Below are positions 7,894 to 15,537 of a stretch of DNA of 24,799 bases, piece after piece. A program made the translations under genes and the position numbers. The notes under the pieces were generated by a model, which ran no database searches, had not been told where the DNA came from, and saw only the letters and a program-made list of their open reading frames with translations. Numbering within the stretch: position 1 is the first letter of the stretch; each line of letters starts with the position of its first letter. Source of the stretch: Methanobacteriota archaeon (GTDB lineage Archaea; Methanobacteriota; Methanobacteria; Methanobacteriales; Methanobacteriaceae); assembly GCA_023430285.1 (NCBI GenBank), contig JAEZAV010000077.1:1-24799 (forward strand). The letters are read 5' to 3'.

Positions 7894-9528
7894 TTATTCA
7901 TCACTTGCGGTGTAACGTCCTCTATTTTCTATTTCCGCAATTTTTTTAGTCACTGCATTATAATCATGGGCATTTTCGTATCCTTTAAGTATGTGGTCCA
8001 TGCATTCTTCTGAAATATCGTTGTGAACCCCTGAAATGGCCTTTTTAAACACAAGTAGATCTACTCCCTTATCTTCCACAAGATCAGATATGGTACCCAG
8101 TCCAAAGTCAAGGAAGTACACAGACTCCCCACTCAAGATCAGATTCGAACTCGTTAGATCTCCATGTATAATACCACAATTATGTAATTTCGCCAAATTT
8201 TCCCCTATTTCGACACATATCTTTCCAAGGGTGCTGTGATCAGAATGGTCTAATACTTCTTTCACAACTTGTCCATCTATTTTTTCCATCACAATTGAAA
8301 AGTTCTTTTTATCCACATCAAATACCAGCGGAGTTTTAACTCCACAACGTTTAGCTTCTCCCAACAATTTAGCTTCTTGTTTGGTTCGTTTTTTCCTTAA
8401 TCTCAAATCAATTTCAGGTATTCTGTAACTTTTAGATACTCTGTTTTTAATTATTACATCATTACCAAGCCATTTACCCGGATAAATATTGGCTTCGGCC
8501 CCCTTTTCTAGAATATTTTTGGGTAATTTCAATGACTTACCTGCACTTTTCATCCATGGAACATCTACTTGGTCAGTTCTGTATTTCTGTATGACTCCGG
8601 TGTCTTTAATATCCTTTACTAAGCCATTTTTATGCATTAATTGTCCCATCCACGCGATCATAGCCCCATTATCGCCGCAGTACTTTACTGGCGGCATATA
8701 AAATTCACAGTAATGTTCCTCTGACATGGTGGCCAGCATTTCCCTTAAACGTGAATTTGCAGCAACGCCTCCGCACAGCATCACTTCTCTTTTATTAGCA
8801 TGTGCTATGGCTCGTTCAGTTACTTCTACAAGCATTGAAAAAGCAGTTTCCTGCAGGCTGTAACACACATCTTCAATGGATTCTCCAGATTCATATTTCC
8901 TAATGGCTGCAGTTAAAAGCCCAGAAAAGGAGAGGTCCATACCTTTAACAGTGTAGGGGAGGTTAATGTACTTGGAATAATTCTTAGCCATTTTTTCTAC
9001 TTTGGGACCTCCTGGATGGCCCAGTCCAACTGATCTGCTGAACTGATCAAGACAGTTTCCCATGGCCACATCTAGAGTTTCACCGAATACTCGATACCTT
9101 CCAGATTCGTAGGCAATTATTTGTGTATTACCACCGCTAACGTACAGTGTAACAGGATCAACAGCTCCTGTTGTTAACTTACCAATTTCAACATGGCCTA
9201 TGCAGTGGTTTACACCAACAATTGGAATTTTAAGCATTAAAGAAAGGCTTCTTGCTGCTGTAGCTACGGTTCTTAAGGCCGGCCCTAAACCTGGACCTCT
9301 GGAAAAGGCCACAAGATCCAGGTCATCCAGCGACAATCCACTTTGATTTAATGAATCATTGATGAGAGGAACTATCGTTGCAGCATGATGTTCAGCAGCT
9401 TCCCTGGGATGAATTCCTCCTTTTTCCGGTATCAATGGTTTGCCTGCTGATGCCAGAATGTTACCTTCTGAATCAACTATGCCTACCCCTGTTTTTTCTG
9501 CAGTACCTTCAATTCCTATACATATCAT
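7894..9528 (-). CDS. Kae1-Bud32 fusion (KEOPS t6A synthesis)
   Basis: A bifunctional 544-residue protein. Residues 1 to about 325 are Kae1/TsaD, which transfers threonylcarbamoyl to A37 of ANN-decoding tRNAs. It has metal ligands His108 and His112 (VNHCIGH), SGGNTQ at 131-136, CGGVAANSRL at 252-261 and Asp286 in CGDNGAMIA. Residues about 340-544 are the Bud32 (PRPK) kinase/ATPase that controls it, with Lys361 in VIIKN, the catalytic loop HGDLTSSN (455-462) and DFG at 474-476. A fusion of the two is known in several euryarchaea, including Methanocaldococcus. Pcc1 and Cgi121, the other KEOPS subunits, are not in the window. It is the first gene of the minus-strand cluster and has GTGATTGG before its ATG. 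It was once misnamed O-sialoglycoprotein endopeptidase. Confidence 0.97.
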   Translation of the reverse strand: MICIGIEGTAEKTGVGIVDSEGNILASAGKPLIPEKGGIHPREAAEHHAATIVPLINDSLNQSGLSLDDLDLVAFSRGPGLGPALRTVATAARSLSLMLKIPIVGVNHCIGHVEIGKLTTGAVDPVTLYVSGGNTQIIAYESGRYRVFGETLDVAMGNCLDQFSRSVGLGHPGGPKVEKMAKNYSKYINLPYTVKGMDLSFSGLLTAAIRKYESGESIEDVCYSLQETAFSMLVEVTERAIAHANKREVMLCGGVAANSRLREMLATMSEEHYCEFYMPPVKYCGDNGAMIAWMGQLMHKNGLVKDIKDTGVIQKYRTDQVDVPWMKSAGKSLKLPKNILEKGAEANIYPGKWLGNDVIIKNRVSKSYRIPEIDLRLRKKRTKQEAKLLGEAKRCGVKTPLVFDVDKKNFSIVMEKIDGQVVKEVLDHSDHSTLGKICVEIGENLAKLHNCGIIHGDLTSSNLILSGESVYFLDFGLGTISDLVEDKGVDLLVFKKAISGVHNDISEECMDHILKGYENAHDYNAVTKKIAEIENRGRYTASDE

Positions 9529-9665
9529 CCAATCACTTTAATTTAGTACCCTATTTTATTATTCAAATCTCTAATATGCGTCATCCTTATTTTTCTTTAA
9601 GGTTTAAATGAGCTATCATTACTTATATCTTGTTTCATAACAATAAGTACTCTGAAGGTGAGGCA
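9529..9665. promoter_or_regulatory. Divergent promoter region kae1-bud32 / cobT
   Basis: This 137-bp spacer feeds the long minus-strand cluster and plus-strand cobT. On the plus strand ACTTATATC (about 9619-9627) is a TATA-like box whose expected start of transcription, near 9650, lies upstream of the chosen cobT ATG. A plausible minus-strand box was not pinned down. Confidence 0.5.
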
Positions 9666-10736
9666 ATGGATGAAGCAATTAAGTGTTACGGATCATCAAA
9701 TAAGATTGATAATTTAAAAGGTAAGGACTCTTTATTTTTATGTGTTATAGCAAGCACGGAAACATCTAGAATTCCTGGAATAACTGGAGCAGGGGCAACC
9801 CCGGAACTTACAGATTACACCCCTGCTGCTGATGTAGAGTTAGTTATATTGGGAAATCCAATATGTCTTTCAGAAATTCCAAAAACAGTTGTTAATGGTG
9901 GATCAGCACCAACTCCGGCAGTGATTACAAAGGCAGCACTGGATCTATCGGAAATTCCATTTTTGGTGGCTGATGCAGGGGCTGCAATCAAACCAAATGT
10001 CCCATATGTTAATATTAATGCCGTTCCTGGAGGCAATATTGGTAATGGTAGGGCAATATTAAATTCTGAAGAAATTTTTAACAAAGGAATAATTCTTGGA
10101 AAAACCCTTTCGAAGCTTACAGATCATTTGATTATAGGTGAAAGCACACCAGCTGGAACCACAACAGCTCTTGGAGTTTTAACTGCTTTGGGATACGATG
10201 TTGATCATAAGATCAGTGGGAGCACACCAGTGAATCCCCATGATCTAAAACACAAAATAGTAGAAGATGGTCTTCTTGCATCTGGCTACAAACCCGGAGA
10301 TCTTAATGATGAACCATTTAAAGCAATAGATTCTGTAGGAGATCCAATGATTCCTGCTGTTGCAGGTATCGTTATGGGTGGCGACATTTCAGTTACTTTA
10401 GCAGGTGGAACTCAGATGACGGCTGTTTGTGCAGTTGTTAAGGCAATAAATCCTGATTACAATTTCAGCAAACTTTCCATCGCAACCACAATATTTGTGG
10501 CAGAAGATGAAAGCTCAGATCTCATTTATTTAAAGAGACAAATTGGAAATATAACTGTGTTTGCAGTGGATCCTGACTTTGAGAAATCAAATACTGAAGG
10601 TCTGGTAAATTACACTAAAGGTTCTGTTAAAGAGGGTGTAGGTGCTGGAGGCGCAATGTTTGCAGCATTATTAAAGGGAAAATCAGTGGATGAAATTAGA
10701 GCAAGAACAGAACAGCTTTGTAGGGAAATTTTCTAA
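9666..10736 (+). CDS. cobT: Archaeal CobT-like nicotinate-nucleotide-dependent phosphoribosyltransferase
   Basis: The protein matches the archaeal CobT family (TIGR00303/UPF0284). It has a Gly/Ala/Pro-rich Rossmann-like body with TETSRIPGITGAGATPELT, NGGSAPTPAVITKA, GESTPAGTTTALG, and a C-terminal GAGGAMFAALL. The family is thought to activate the lower ligand of cobamides (in methanogens usually 5-hydroxybenzimidazole) to its alpha-ribotide. Cobamides are needed by the Mtr methyltransferase of methanogenesis. The frame opens at an ATG at 9630, but ATG 9666 is preferred: AAGGTGAGG (9655-9663) sits just before it and the TATA-like box at about 9619-9627 overlaps the upstream start. That gives 356 residues. 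Biochemical activity of archaeal members is less certain than for bacterial CobT. Confidence 0.85.
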   Translation: MDEAIKCYGSSNKIDNLKGKDSLFLCVIASTETSRIPGITGAGATPELTDYTPAADVELVILGNPICLSEIPKTVVNGGSAPTPAVITKAALDLSEIPFLVADAGAAIKPNVPYVNINAVPGGNIGNGRAILNSEEIFNKGIILGKTLSKLTDHLIIGESTPAGTTTALGVLTALGYDVDHKISGSTPVNPHDLKHKIVEDGLLASGYKPGDLNDEPFKAIDSVGDPMIPAVAGIVMGGDISVTLAGGTQMTAVCAVVKAINPDYNFSKLSIATTIFVAEDESSDLIYLKRQIGNITVFAVDPDFEKSNTEGLVNYTKGSVKEGVGAGGAMFAALLKGKSVDEIRARTEQLCREIF

Positions 10737-10754
10737 TAAATTTAGAATATATTA

Positions 10755-10769
10755 TTTTTTTTTAAAAAA
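10755..10769. terminator. Bidirectional T/A-run terminator
   Basis: Nine T followed by six A between the convergent ends of cobT and uppP. Each strand offers a T-run just after its own gene, the usual archaeal termination signal. Confidence 0.6.
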
Positions 10770-10793
10770 GAAAGTAGGGATGGATATTTAGGA

Positions 10794-11615
10794 TTACATT
10801 GCTACTGTTAGGATTATAACTATAATACCTACAGCCCAACAGTAGTACGCAAATATCATCAGTGTTCTTTCTTTTATTATTTTCATGAGTAATTTTATAG
10901 CCAAGTATCCGAAGATGAGCGCTGCTAAAAATCCTGCTGCTAATACTACAACAGTCGCATCAAATGAGGTTATATCCTTAACTTGGACTAATGCTGCTCC
11001 TAATATCGCTGGAATCGATAATAAAAAGCTGTATCTTGCTGCTAGTTCTCTGTTTAATCCTGAGTAAAGTCCAGCAGCAATCGTTGATCCTGACCTTGAA
11101 ATTCCAGGAGCTATTGATAAAGCTTGGAATATTCCAATCACAAGAGCATTTTTTAATGTCATATCTTTAACATCTTTGTGACCAGGTTTTACCCTTTCTG
11201 AGGCCCATAATAAGAAACCAGTTATAATAAGGAATATGCCCACGTAAAGTATGTTGCTGAATAAGGCTTCGAACTCGTTTTTAAAAAGGATTCCTGCTAA
11301 TCCAGCGGGGATTGTTCCTATTATTATTAACCATGAAAGTTTTTTGAAGGGTTCATCACTCAAACCTTGTTTGAAGTTACCTCTAAACAAGTCAAGAACA
11401 CTTGAAATAAAAGATTTTATTATTTGAACTATGTCCTTCCAGAAGTACCCTACAACAGCAACCAATGTACCCAAGTGAAGTACAGTGTCGAATGCAACGT
11501 TTTGAGGGAGATGTAGAACATCGGTCATGAAAACTAAATGAGCTGAACTACTTACTGGTAAAAATTCAGTTAATCCCTGTATAATACCTAAAATTATTGC
11601 TTGTACAATGTCCAT
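10794..11615 (-). CDS. uppP: Undecaprenyl-diphosphatase (UppP/BacA family)
   Basis: A 273-residue polytopic membrane protein with about eight hydrophobic segments. It carries both family motifs: QGLTEFLPVSSSAHL (13-27; Gln13 and Glu17 form the (E/Q)xxxE pair) and PGISRSGST (170-178, Arg174). The enzyme removes the distal phosphate from a polyprenyl diphosphate so the lipid carrier can be reused. In Methanobacteriales this fits recycling of the undecaprenyl carrier in pseudomurein or glycan synthesis; that is inference from lineage. AGGTG lies nine bases before the ATG. It follows ilvE on the same strand but the hairpin between them suggests a separate transcript. Confidence 0.95.
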   Translation of the reverse strand: MDIVQAIILGIIQGLTEFLPVSSSAHLVFMTDVLHLPQNVAFDTVLHLGTLVAVVGYFWKDIVQIIKSFISSVLDLFRGNFKQGLSDEPFKKLSWLIIIGTIPAGLAGILFKNEFEALFSNILYVGIFLIITGFLLWASERVKPGHKDVKDMTLKNALVIGIFQALSIAPGISRSGSTIAAGLYSGLNRELAARYSFLLSIPAILGAALVQVKDITSFDATVVVLAAGFLAALIFGYLAIKLLMKIIKERTLMIFAYYCWAVGIIVIILTVAM

Positions 11616-11660
11616 TTTTTATACACCTTTTGTAAAATAGTAAAAATTATTCAAAATAAA

Positions 11661-11701
11661 TTATAAGTTATAACTTCTAAGTTATTTGTTATAACTTATA
11701 A
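11661..11701 (-). terminator. Perfect 14-bp inverted repeat after ilvE
   Basis: TTATAAGTTATAAC (11661-11674) and GTTATAACTTATAA (11688-11701) are exact reverse complements with a 13-nt loop. It starts 9 bp past the ilvE stop, and on the minus strand is followed by T-rich sequence, as in an intrinsic terminator. The segment TATAACTTCTA also occurs twice as a direct repeat 28 bp apart. It could instead be a regulator site upstream of uppP. Confidence 0.6.
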
Positions 11702-11709
11702 CTTCTACC

Positions 11710-12630
11710 TCACACATAGCTGAGCCAACCATGTTCATCTTCTTCTTCTCCATTAACCATGGAAAAGAATTTCTCCTGAATCTTTTTAGTAACTTCTCCT
11801 CTAGTACCATTACCAATTATAATTTTGTCAATGGAACGAACTGGTGTTACTTCTGCTGCAGTACCTGTTAGGAATACCTCATCTGCAATGTATAGCATTT
11901 CTCGAGGAATATTCTCTTCACGAACTTCCAATGAGAGTTTTTTTGCTAGTTTGATTACAGAGTCCCTTGTCAATCCTGATAGAAGTGAGGAAGATATTGG
12001 GGGCGTGTATATTACTCCATCCACAACAACGAAAATGTTCTCTCCACTACCTTCACTCACCATTCCCTGATAATCTAACATGATGGCTTCATCGTATCCA
12101 TTGGCTATTGATTCCATCTTAGCTAACTGTGAATTCATGTAGTTCGAACCGGCCTTAGCCATGTTTGGCATGGTGCCTGGAGCCATTCTTCTCCAACTGG
12201 AAGTTCCAATATTAACTCCATTTTCAATGGCTTCTTCACCAAGATATTTTCCCCAAGCCCACGCAGCAACCACGGTTTCAACTGGACAGTTCAAAGGATA
12301 GACTCCAAGTTCTCCATAACCCCTAAATGATACGGGCCTTATGTAACATTCTTTTAGTTTGTTGATCTTTATGGTGTCCAACACGGCTTGGCTTAGATCT
12401 TCCACTGAGTATGGAATTTCCATCCGGTATATTTTACCGGAATTTATCAACCTCTTAATGTGGTCCTGCAAACGAAATACTGCGGGACCCTTTTTAGTAT
12501 CGTAACATCTTATTCCCTCAAAAACGCTGGTACCGTAGTGAACAACATGTGAGAGTACGTGTAGATTTGCATCTTTCCAATCTACAAAATTTCCATTAAA
12601 CCATATTTTTCCATTTTCATCAAACGCCAT
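11710..12630 (-). CDS. ilvE: Branched-chain amino acid aminotransferase
   Basis: A fold-type IV PLP aminotransferase of 306 residues, the usual length. It catalyses the last step to valine, leucine and isoleucine with glutamate as amino donor. Visible features are HYGTSVFEGIR (31-41), RLQDHIKRL (53-61), the PLP lysine Lys159 in MPNMAKAGSNY, Glu193 in SEGSGENIF, and the C-terminal EVFLTGTAAEVTPV (251-264) that contacts PLP phosphate and substrate. It stands apart from the ilvBNC operon, some 3 kb to its right. The start is supported by GAGG upstream of ATG and an excellent TATA box at 12681-12690. Confidence 0.96.
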   Translation of the reverse strand: MAFDENGKIWFNGNFVDWKDANLHVLSHVVHYGTSVFEGIRCYDTKKGPAVFRLQDHIKRLINSGKIYRMEIPYSVEDLSQAVLDTIKINKLKECYIRPVSFRGYGELGVYPLNCPVETVVAAWAWGKYLGEEAIENGVNIGTSSWRRMAPGTMPNMAKAGSNYMNSQLAKMESIANGYDEAIMLDYQGMVSEGSGENIFVVVDGVIYTPPISSSLLSGLTRDSVIKLAKKLSLEVREENIPREMLYIADEVFLTGTAAEVTPVRSIDKIIIGNGTRGEVTKKIQEKFFSMVNGEEEDEHGWLSYV

Positions 12631-12680
12631 TGTAAACCCTCAAATTTATTTATAATAATTATGATTCTTACAATAAATAG

Positions 12681-12690
12681 ATTTATAAAT
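12681..12690 (-). promoter_or_regulatory. TATA box of ilvE
   Basis: ATTTATAAAT, a palindromic near-consensus archaeal TATA box centred about 55 bp upstream of the ilvE ATG, which predicts a leader of about 30 nt. Confidence 0.6.
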
Positions 12691-12805
12691 CATTAATTAA
12701 TTACTTTTTACTAAGTAAATATTCGTTTGTAGCTTTTTTGTCCATCCATTTAAGAACAAAAAAAACATGTTGCTAAAATGGCAATTTACTGATTTCTTGA
12801 AAAGG

Positions 12806-12815
12806 TTTATATATC
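12806..12815 (+). promoter_or_regulatory. TATA box of tRNA-Val(UAC)
   Basis: TTTATATATC preceded by an AAAGG that could be a BRE. It is centred about 28 bp before the mature tRNA 5' end, the expected distance. Confidence 0.75.
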
Positions 12816-12837
12816 CAAACACCTAATATGAGAGAAG

Positions 12838-12916
<79 letters not shown>

Positions 12917-12920
12917 TGTA

Positions 12921-12927
12921 TTTTTTT
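12921..12927 (+). terminator. T7 run after tRNA-Val(UAC)
   Basis: Seven consecutive T ten bases past the tRNA 3' end, a typical archaeal oligo-T terminator. Confidence 0.5.
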
Positions 12928-13024
12928 AGCATTCTAAATTGTATATAATGGTTTTATAATAATAAGAAGTTTTAGTGCGCATTAAACTGGTTTAGGACAG
13001 TTGTTTATATTTTTTTATATGTGC

Positions 13025-13102
<78 letters not shown>

Positions 13103-13105
13103 TTA

Positions 13106-13112
13106 TTTTTTT
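13106..13112 (+). terminator. T7 run after tRNA-Val(CAC)
   Basis: Seven consecutive T nine bases past the tRNA 3' end, mirroring the arrangement after the first tRNA. Confidence 0.5.
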
Positions 13113-13241
13113 ATGTATTGGGAATAGAATTAGATTAAACTACTTTTGAATTTTATTTAGAAATATTTGCTGAGAATTTTTTGAGCATCCTCTTAAAAAT
13201 AATATTTAGTACATATAAAAAAAATTAGAAACTTATGTGAA

Positions 13242-14039
13242 TTACATAATAATTATGAGTACCACGTAAATAATCATAGAAACAAAAAATACTATGGTTC
13301 CTTTGGTTAAAACTTCATTAGTATTCTTTTCTACCAGAAATACCAGTCCATATGCCAGTATAGCAGATGATAATATTTTGGACATGCCTGTGACTGCTGT
13401 GCTCTTGTTGAAGATCCCTATTATGTAGGTTATCAGAGAAGAAAGTAACAAGACTATAACAATGAGTGCAATGGTGTTGTGGAGAATGGCCTTAACAGTA
13501 GGTACAACTCCACTCAAGTTTACACTGGGGCTGATATTTTTACTTTTTACTTTTGATAAACTTTTATTCCCGCCTGAAAAAAGTGCAGACTTTTTACTTG
13601 GAGGAATTGATGTGTAAACTTCCCTTTGATCGTCATCATATTCTTCTGCATTGTCTACATCAGAATCTTCATAGTTATAATCTTTTTTTGAGAATTTTTT
13701 AGCTATTGCAATTATGCCTTCTTTATCCACGAGTTTAATATTTTTTCTCGCAGCGTAATTGGATGCACTGGTTGTGAAGCTTGAGCTGGTGACCACAACT
13801 ACCTTTGATGCTTGGAGTGTTTTTCCAACCATTTCCATTTCTTTTAAAACATCCAAACCCACTTCCCAATGTTCGTCGTAGTTCTTGCATGCTACTACAA
13901 CTCCCATATCTCCCAATACTGTAGGTAAAACACCATAAATATCAATTACATGACGGGATGTTTTATAATCTTTATAGACCTTGAACCCAGATTCTTCCAT
14001 GACCTTTGCAATGAACCTGACCAACCTATCTTTTTCCAA
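13242..14039 (-). CDS. Membrane-anchored Mrr-like (PD-(D/E)xK) domain protein
   Basis: A soluble N-terminal domain (about 1-115) with a restriction-endonuclease-like (Mrr/type IV) pattern, an acidic low-complexity linker (about 120-180), and three hydrophobic segments at about 189-210, 221-237 and 247-265. In the nuclease-like domain Asp33 (HVIDIYG) and Lys52 (VVACKNYD) match the D...(E/Q)xK layout, but the middle acidic/Gln position is Ala50, so catalysis may be lost. The following SKVVVVTSSSFT and KLVDKEGI elements also fit the Mrr fold. A GTG at 14048 opens the frame but is itself part of AAGGTGAG, so TTG at 14039 is the likelier start (residue numbers count from it). It is divergent from surE with no modification methylase nearby, so a classic restriction system is unlikely. 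Function unknown. Confidence 0.7.
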   Translation of the reverse strand: MEKDRLVRFIAKVMEESGFKVYKDYKTSRHVIDIYGVLPTVLGDMGVVVACKNYDEHWEVGLDVLKEMEMVGKTLQASKVVVVTSSSFTTSASNYAARKNIKLVDKEGIIAIAKKFSKKDYNYEDSDVDNAEEYDDDQREVYTSIPPSKKSALFSGGNKSLSKVKSKNISPSVNLSGVVPTVKAILHNTIALIVIVLLLSSLITYIIGIFNKSTAVTGMSKILSSAILAYGLVFLVEKNTNEVLTKGTIVFFVSMIIYVVLIIIM

Positions 14040-14204
14040 TTTACTCACCTTAAAATACTCAAGGGAATCAAATTTTACAATATCTTTATTATCATTATTT
14101 AATAGGTAATATTAATTCTTTTCTAATAAAAAAATTTAAAATGTGCTCATCTTCCAATATTTCACTCGCAAACTTTTTGAATATAGATGTATAAATATGT
14201 GAGT

Positions 14205-14981
14205 ATGAGAATTCTAATTACTAACGATGATGGTGTCAACTCATCGGGAATTGTGGCTGCTAAAAGGGCCGTTGAGAATTTGGGAACAATAGATGTTGTG
14301 GCCCCTGCTACTCAACAAAGTGGAATTGGGCATGCTTTAACATTGTTCGAACCAATAAGGGTAACATCTACAAATTTAATGGATGGAACCGAAGCTTTTT
14401 CTGTTTCGGGCACACCTACTGATTCAGTTATTATAGGGATCTATGAAGTTACAGAGTCCAAACCAGATCTAGTAATATCTGGAATTAATATAGGTGAGAA
14501 CCTAGGAAAATCTGAACTTACAACATCTGGAACTATAGGTGCAGCAATGGAAGCAGCTACCCATGGTATTCCTGCAATTTCAGTATCTTTACAGGTATCA
14601 AGGGGTGACATTAAATTTCATGATGGACATGTTGCATTGGATTTCAGATATTCAGAAAAAATTCTGCATTCTGTAGCTAAGAACGTCATAAAAAAAGGCC
14701 TTCCTGAAGGAGCAGACTTCCTTAATTTGAACATTCCTTCACATCCATCAAGCGACAAGATCAAGCACACAAGGCTCGGCGAAAGAATGTACGGCATCCA
14801 TATCCAGAAACGTCTAGATCCTAGGGGCAGACCTTACTACTGGATCGATGGAGATCCTGTTGAAAATGACGAATACGGGACCGATGTTCATACTTTAAAA
14901 AATGATAGGTGTCCTACCATAACTCCAATTTCACTAGACTGCACTTCTGACATGCGATCTATGGATGGTTGGTTGGACTGA
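14205..14981 (+). CDS. surE: 5'/3'-nucleotidase SurE
   Basis: SurE hydrolyses nucleoside monophosphates, with a divalent metal held by the N-terminal TNDDG motif (Asp8, Asp9). Other family blocks are SGTPTDSV, the SGINIGENLG metal and substrate loop, and TSGTIGAAMEA. The frame opens at an ATG at 14187, but ATG 14205 gives the canonical MRILITNDDG start and 258 residues, the usual size. No well-spaced Shine-Dalgarno is visible before it, so the message may be leaderless or nearly so. The divergent neighbour is the Mrr-like membrane protein; the 3' end faces a long non-coding spacer. Confidence 0.95.
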   Translation: MRILITNDDGVNSSGIVAAKRAVENLGTIDVVAPATQQSGIGHALTLFEPIRVTSTNLMDGTEAFSVSGTPTDSVIIGIYEVTESKPDLVISGINIGENLGKSELTTSGTIGAAMEAATHGIPAISVSLQVSRGDIKFHDGHVALDFRYSEKILHSVAKNVIKKGLPEGADFLNLNIPSHPSSDKIKHTRLGERMYGIHIQKRLDPRGRPYYWIDGDPVENDEYGTDVHTLKNDRCPTITPISLDCTSDMRSMDGWLD

Positions 14982-15020
14982 CTCTCTATTCTTTTGAATT
15001 ATAGAATTTAACTAAGTAGT

Positions 15021-15149
15021 TCAAAGGGCTAGTAATTTCAGTCTCTTTTTTGTTCTTGATCTATGAATTTTTATATTTTCTAGAGGAACTTTGCCTGATC
15101 TAACTTCATAAAATTCAGGGCATTCTAAAATTTTTTTATAAAATTTATC
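15021..15149 (-). pseudogene. Possible decayed gene remnant
   Basis: Forty-two open codons without a start codon, ending in TGA. The reading contains ECPEFYEVRSGKVPLENIK and IHRSRTKKRLKLLAL, which looks more protein-like than the surrounding AT-rich DNA, and the local GC content is higher. The family is not recognised. An in-frame TAA (15150-15152) precedes it. It could also be chance. Confidence 0.3.
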
Positions 15150-15188
15150 TTATTTTTTGTATTATCAAAAAATTGTTCGTGTCATACC

Positions 15189-15200
15189 TTTCAAGTGTAA
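15189..15200 (-). promoter_or_regulatory. Mini-ORB-like site (candidate Orc1/Cdc6 binding site)
   Basis: The minus strand reads TTACACTTGAAA, which matches, as I recall it, the core of the mini-ORB element bound by Methanothermobacter Cdc6-1. There is one clear copy only; a working origin normally has several plus an AT-rich unwinding element and often an adjacent cdc6 gene, which is not in the window. Confidence 0.35.
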
Positions 15201-15209
15201 GTCAAATTA

Positions 15210-15519
15210 CAAATATTTTTCTACTGTATACTTTTTTCAAGAATAAATCTATTATATAATTGATTTAAACTCTAAATATTAGAGTTTTGTAATTATAAAT
15301 TAAATTTAGTTAATAATTGACCTTTATACGGATTATATTGTCATTTAAAGCTAAATAAGAGTTATATTGAAATATTAGTTGGAAATGTTTTTCTTGGAAT
15401 GTAATGATTAAAATTTATGAAATTAGTGAAGCAAGCTAACAAATAATTCTACTGTAGACTTAATTTTGAATAATTTTCATTCAAAACAACTGCAAATAAT
15501 CAAAATAGTTTCTACTGTA
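15210..15519 (+). repeat. Three direct copies of CAAA(A)TA-N1-3-TTCTACTGTA
   Basis: Copies at 15210-15228, 15440-15456 and 15501-15519, all in the same orientation. The 10-base core TTCTACTGTA is identical in all three and the upstream CAAATA/CAAAATA block is kept at 1-3 bases distance. In the middle copy the core extends into a perfect palindrome TCTACTGTAGA. I found no other copy of the core in the window. Spacing (230 and 61 bp) is irregular, so it is not a CRISPR array. Read on the minus strand, the core ATACAGTAGAAA shares 9 of 12 positions with the mini-ORB-like site next to it. Confidence 0.6.
15267..15287. repeat. Perfect 9-bp stem hairpin
   Basis: AAACTCTAA and TTAGAGTTT are exact reverse complements around a 3-base ATA loop. 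On the plus strand one further T follows the TTT that ends the right arm. It is too far from surE (about 290 bp) to be an obvious terminator. Confidence 0.5.
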
Positions 15520-15537
15520 TAAAAATTTATAGGATTC

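Larger units (their letters stand above)
14982..15537. other. 556-bp non-coding spacer between convergent genes
   Basis: The longest gene-free stretch in the window. It lies between the 3' ends of surE and the marker 12 gene, where no promoter is required. It is extremely AT-rich and has a short remnant-like open stretch (15021-15149), a mini-ORB-like site (15189-15200), a perfect hairpin (15267-15287) and three direct copies of a repeat (15210-15519). No tRNA or C/D box RNA was recognised. It might be a Cdc6-binding region, a small RNA locus or decayed sequence. Confidence 0.6.

Noticed and set aside
7894..9528. Kae1-Bud32 fusion as a novel architecture
   Set aside because: The fusion is a known euryarchaeal arrangement, so it is described as a feature only.
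13242..14039. Restriction-modification or defence system around the Mrr-like gene
   Set aside because: No methylase, specificity subunit, helicase or toxin-antitoxin gene nearby, and the catalytic motif looks degraded.
15210..15519. Three repeats as a CRISPR array
   Set aside because: Repeat units are under 20 bp, spacing is irregular (230 and 61 bp) and there are no cas genes.
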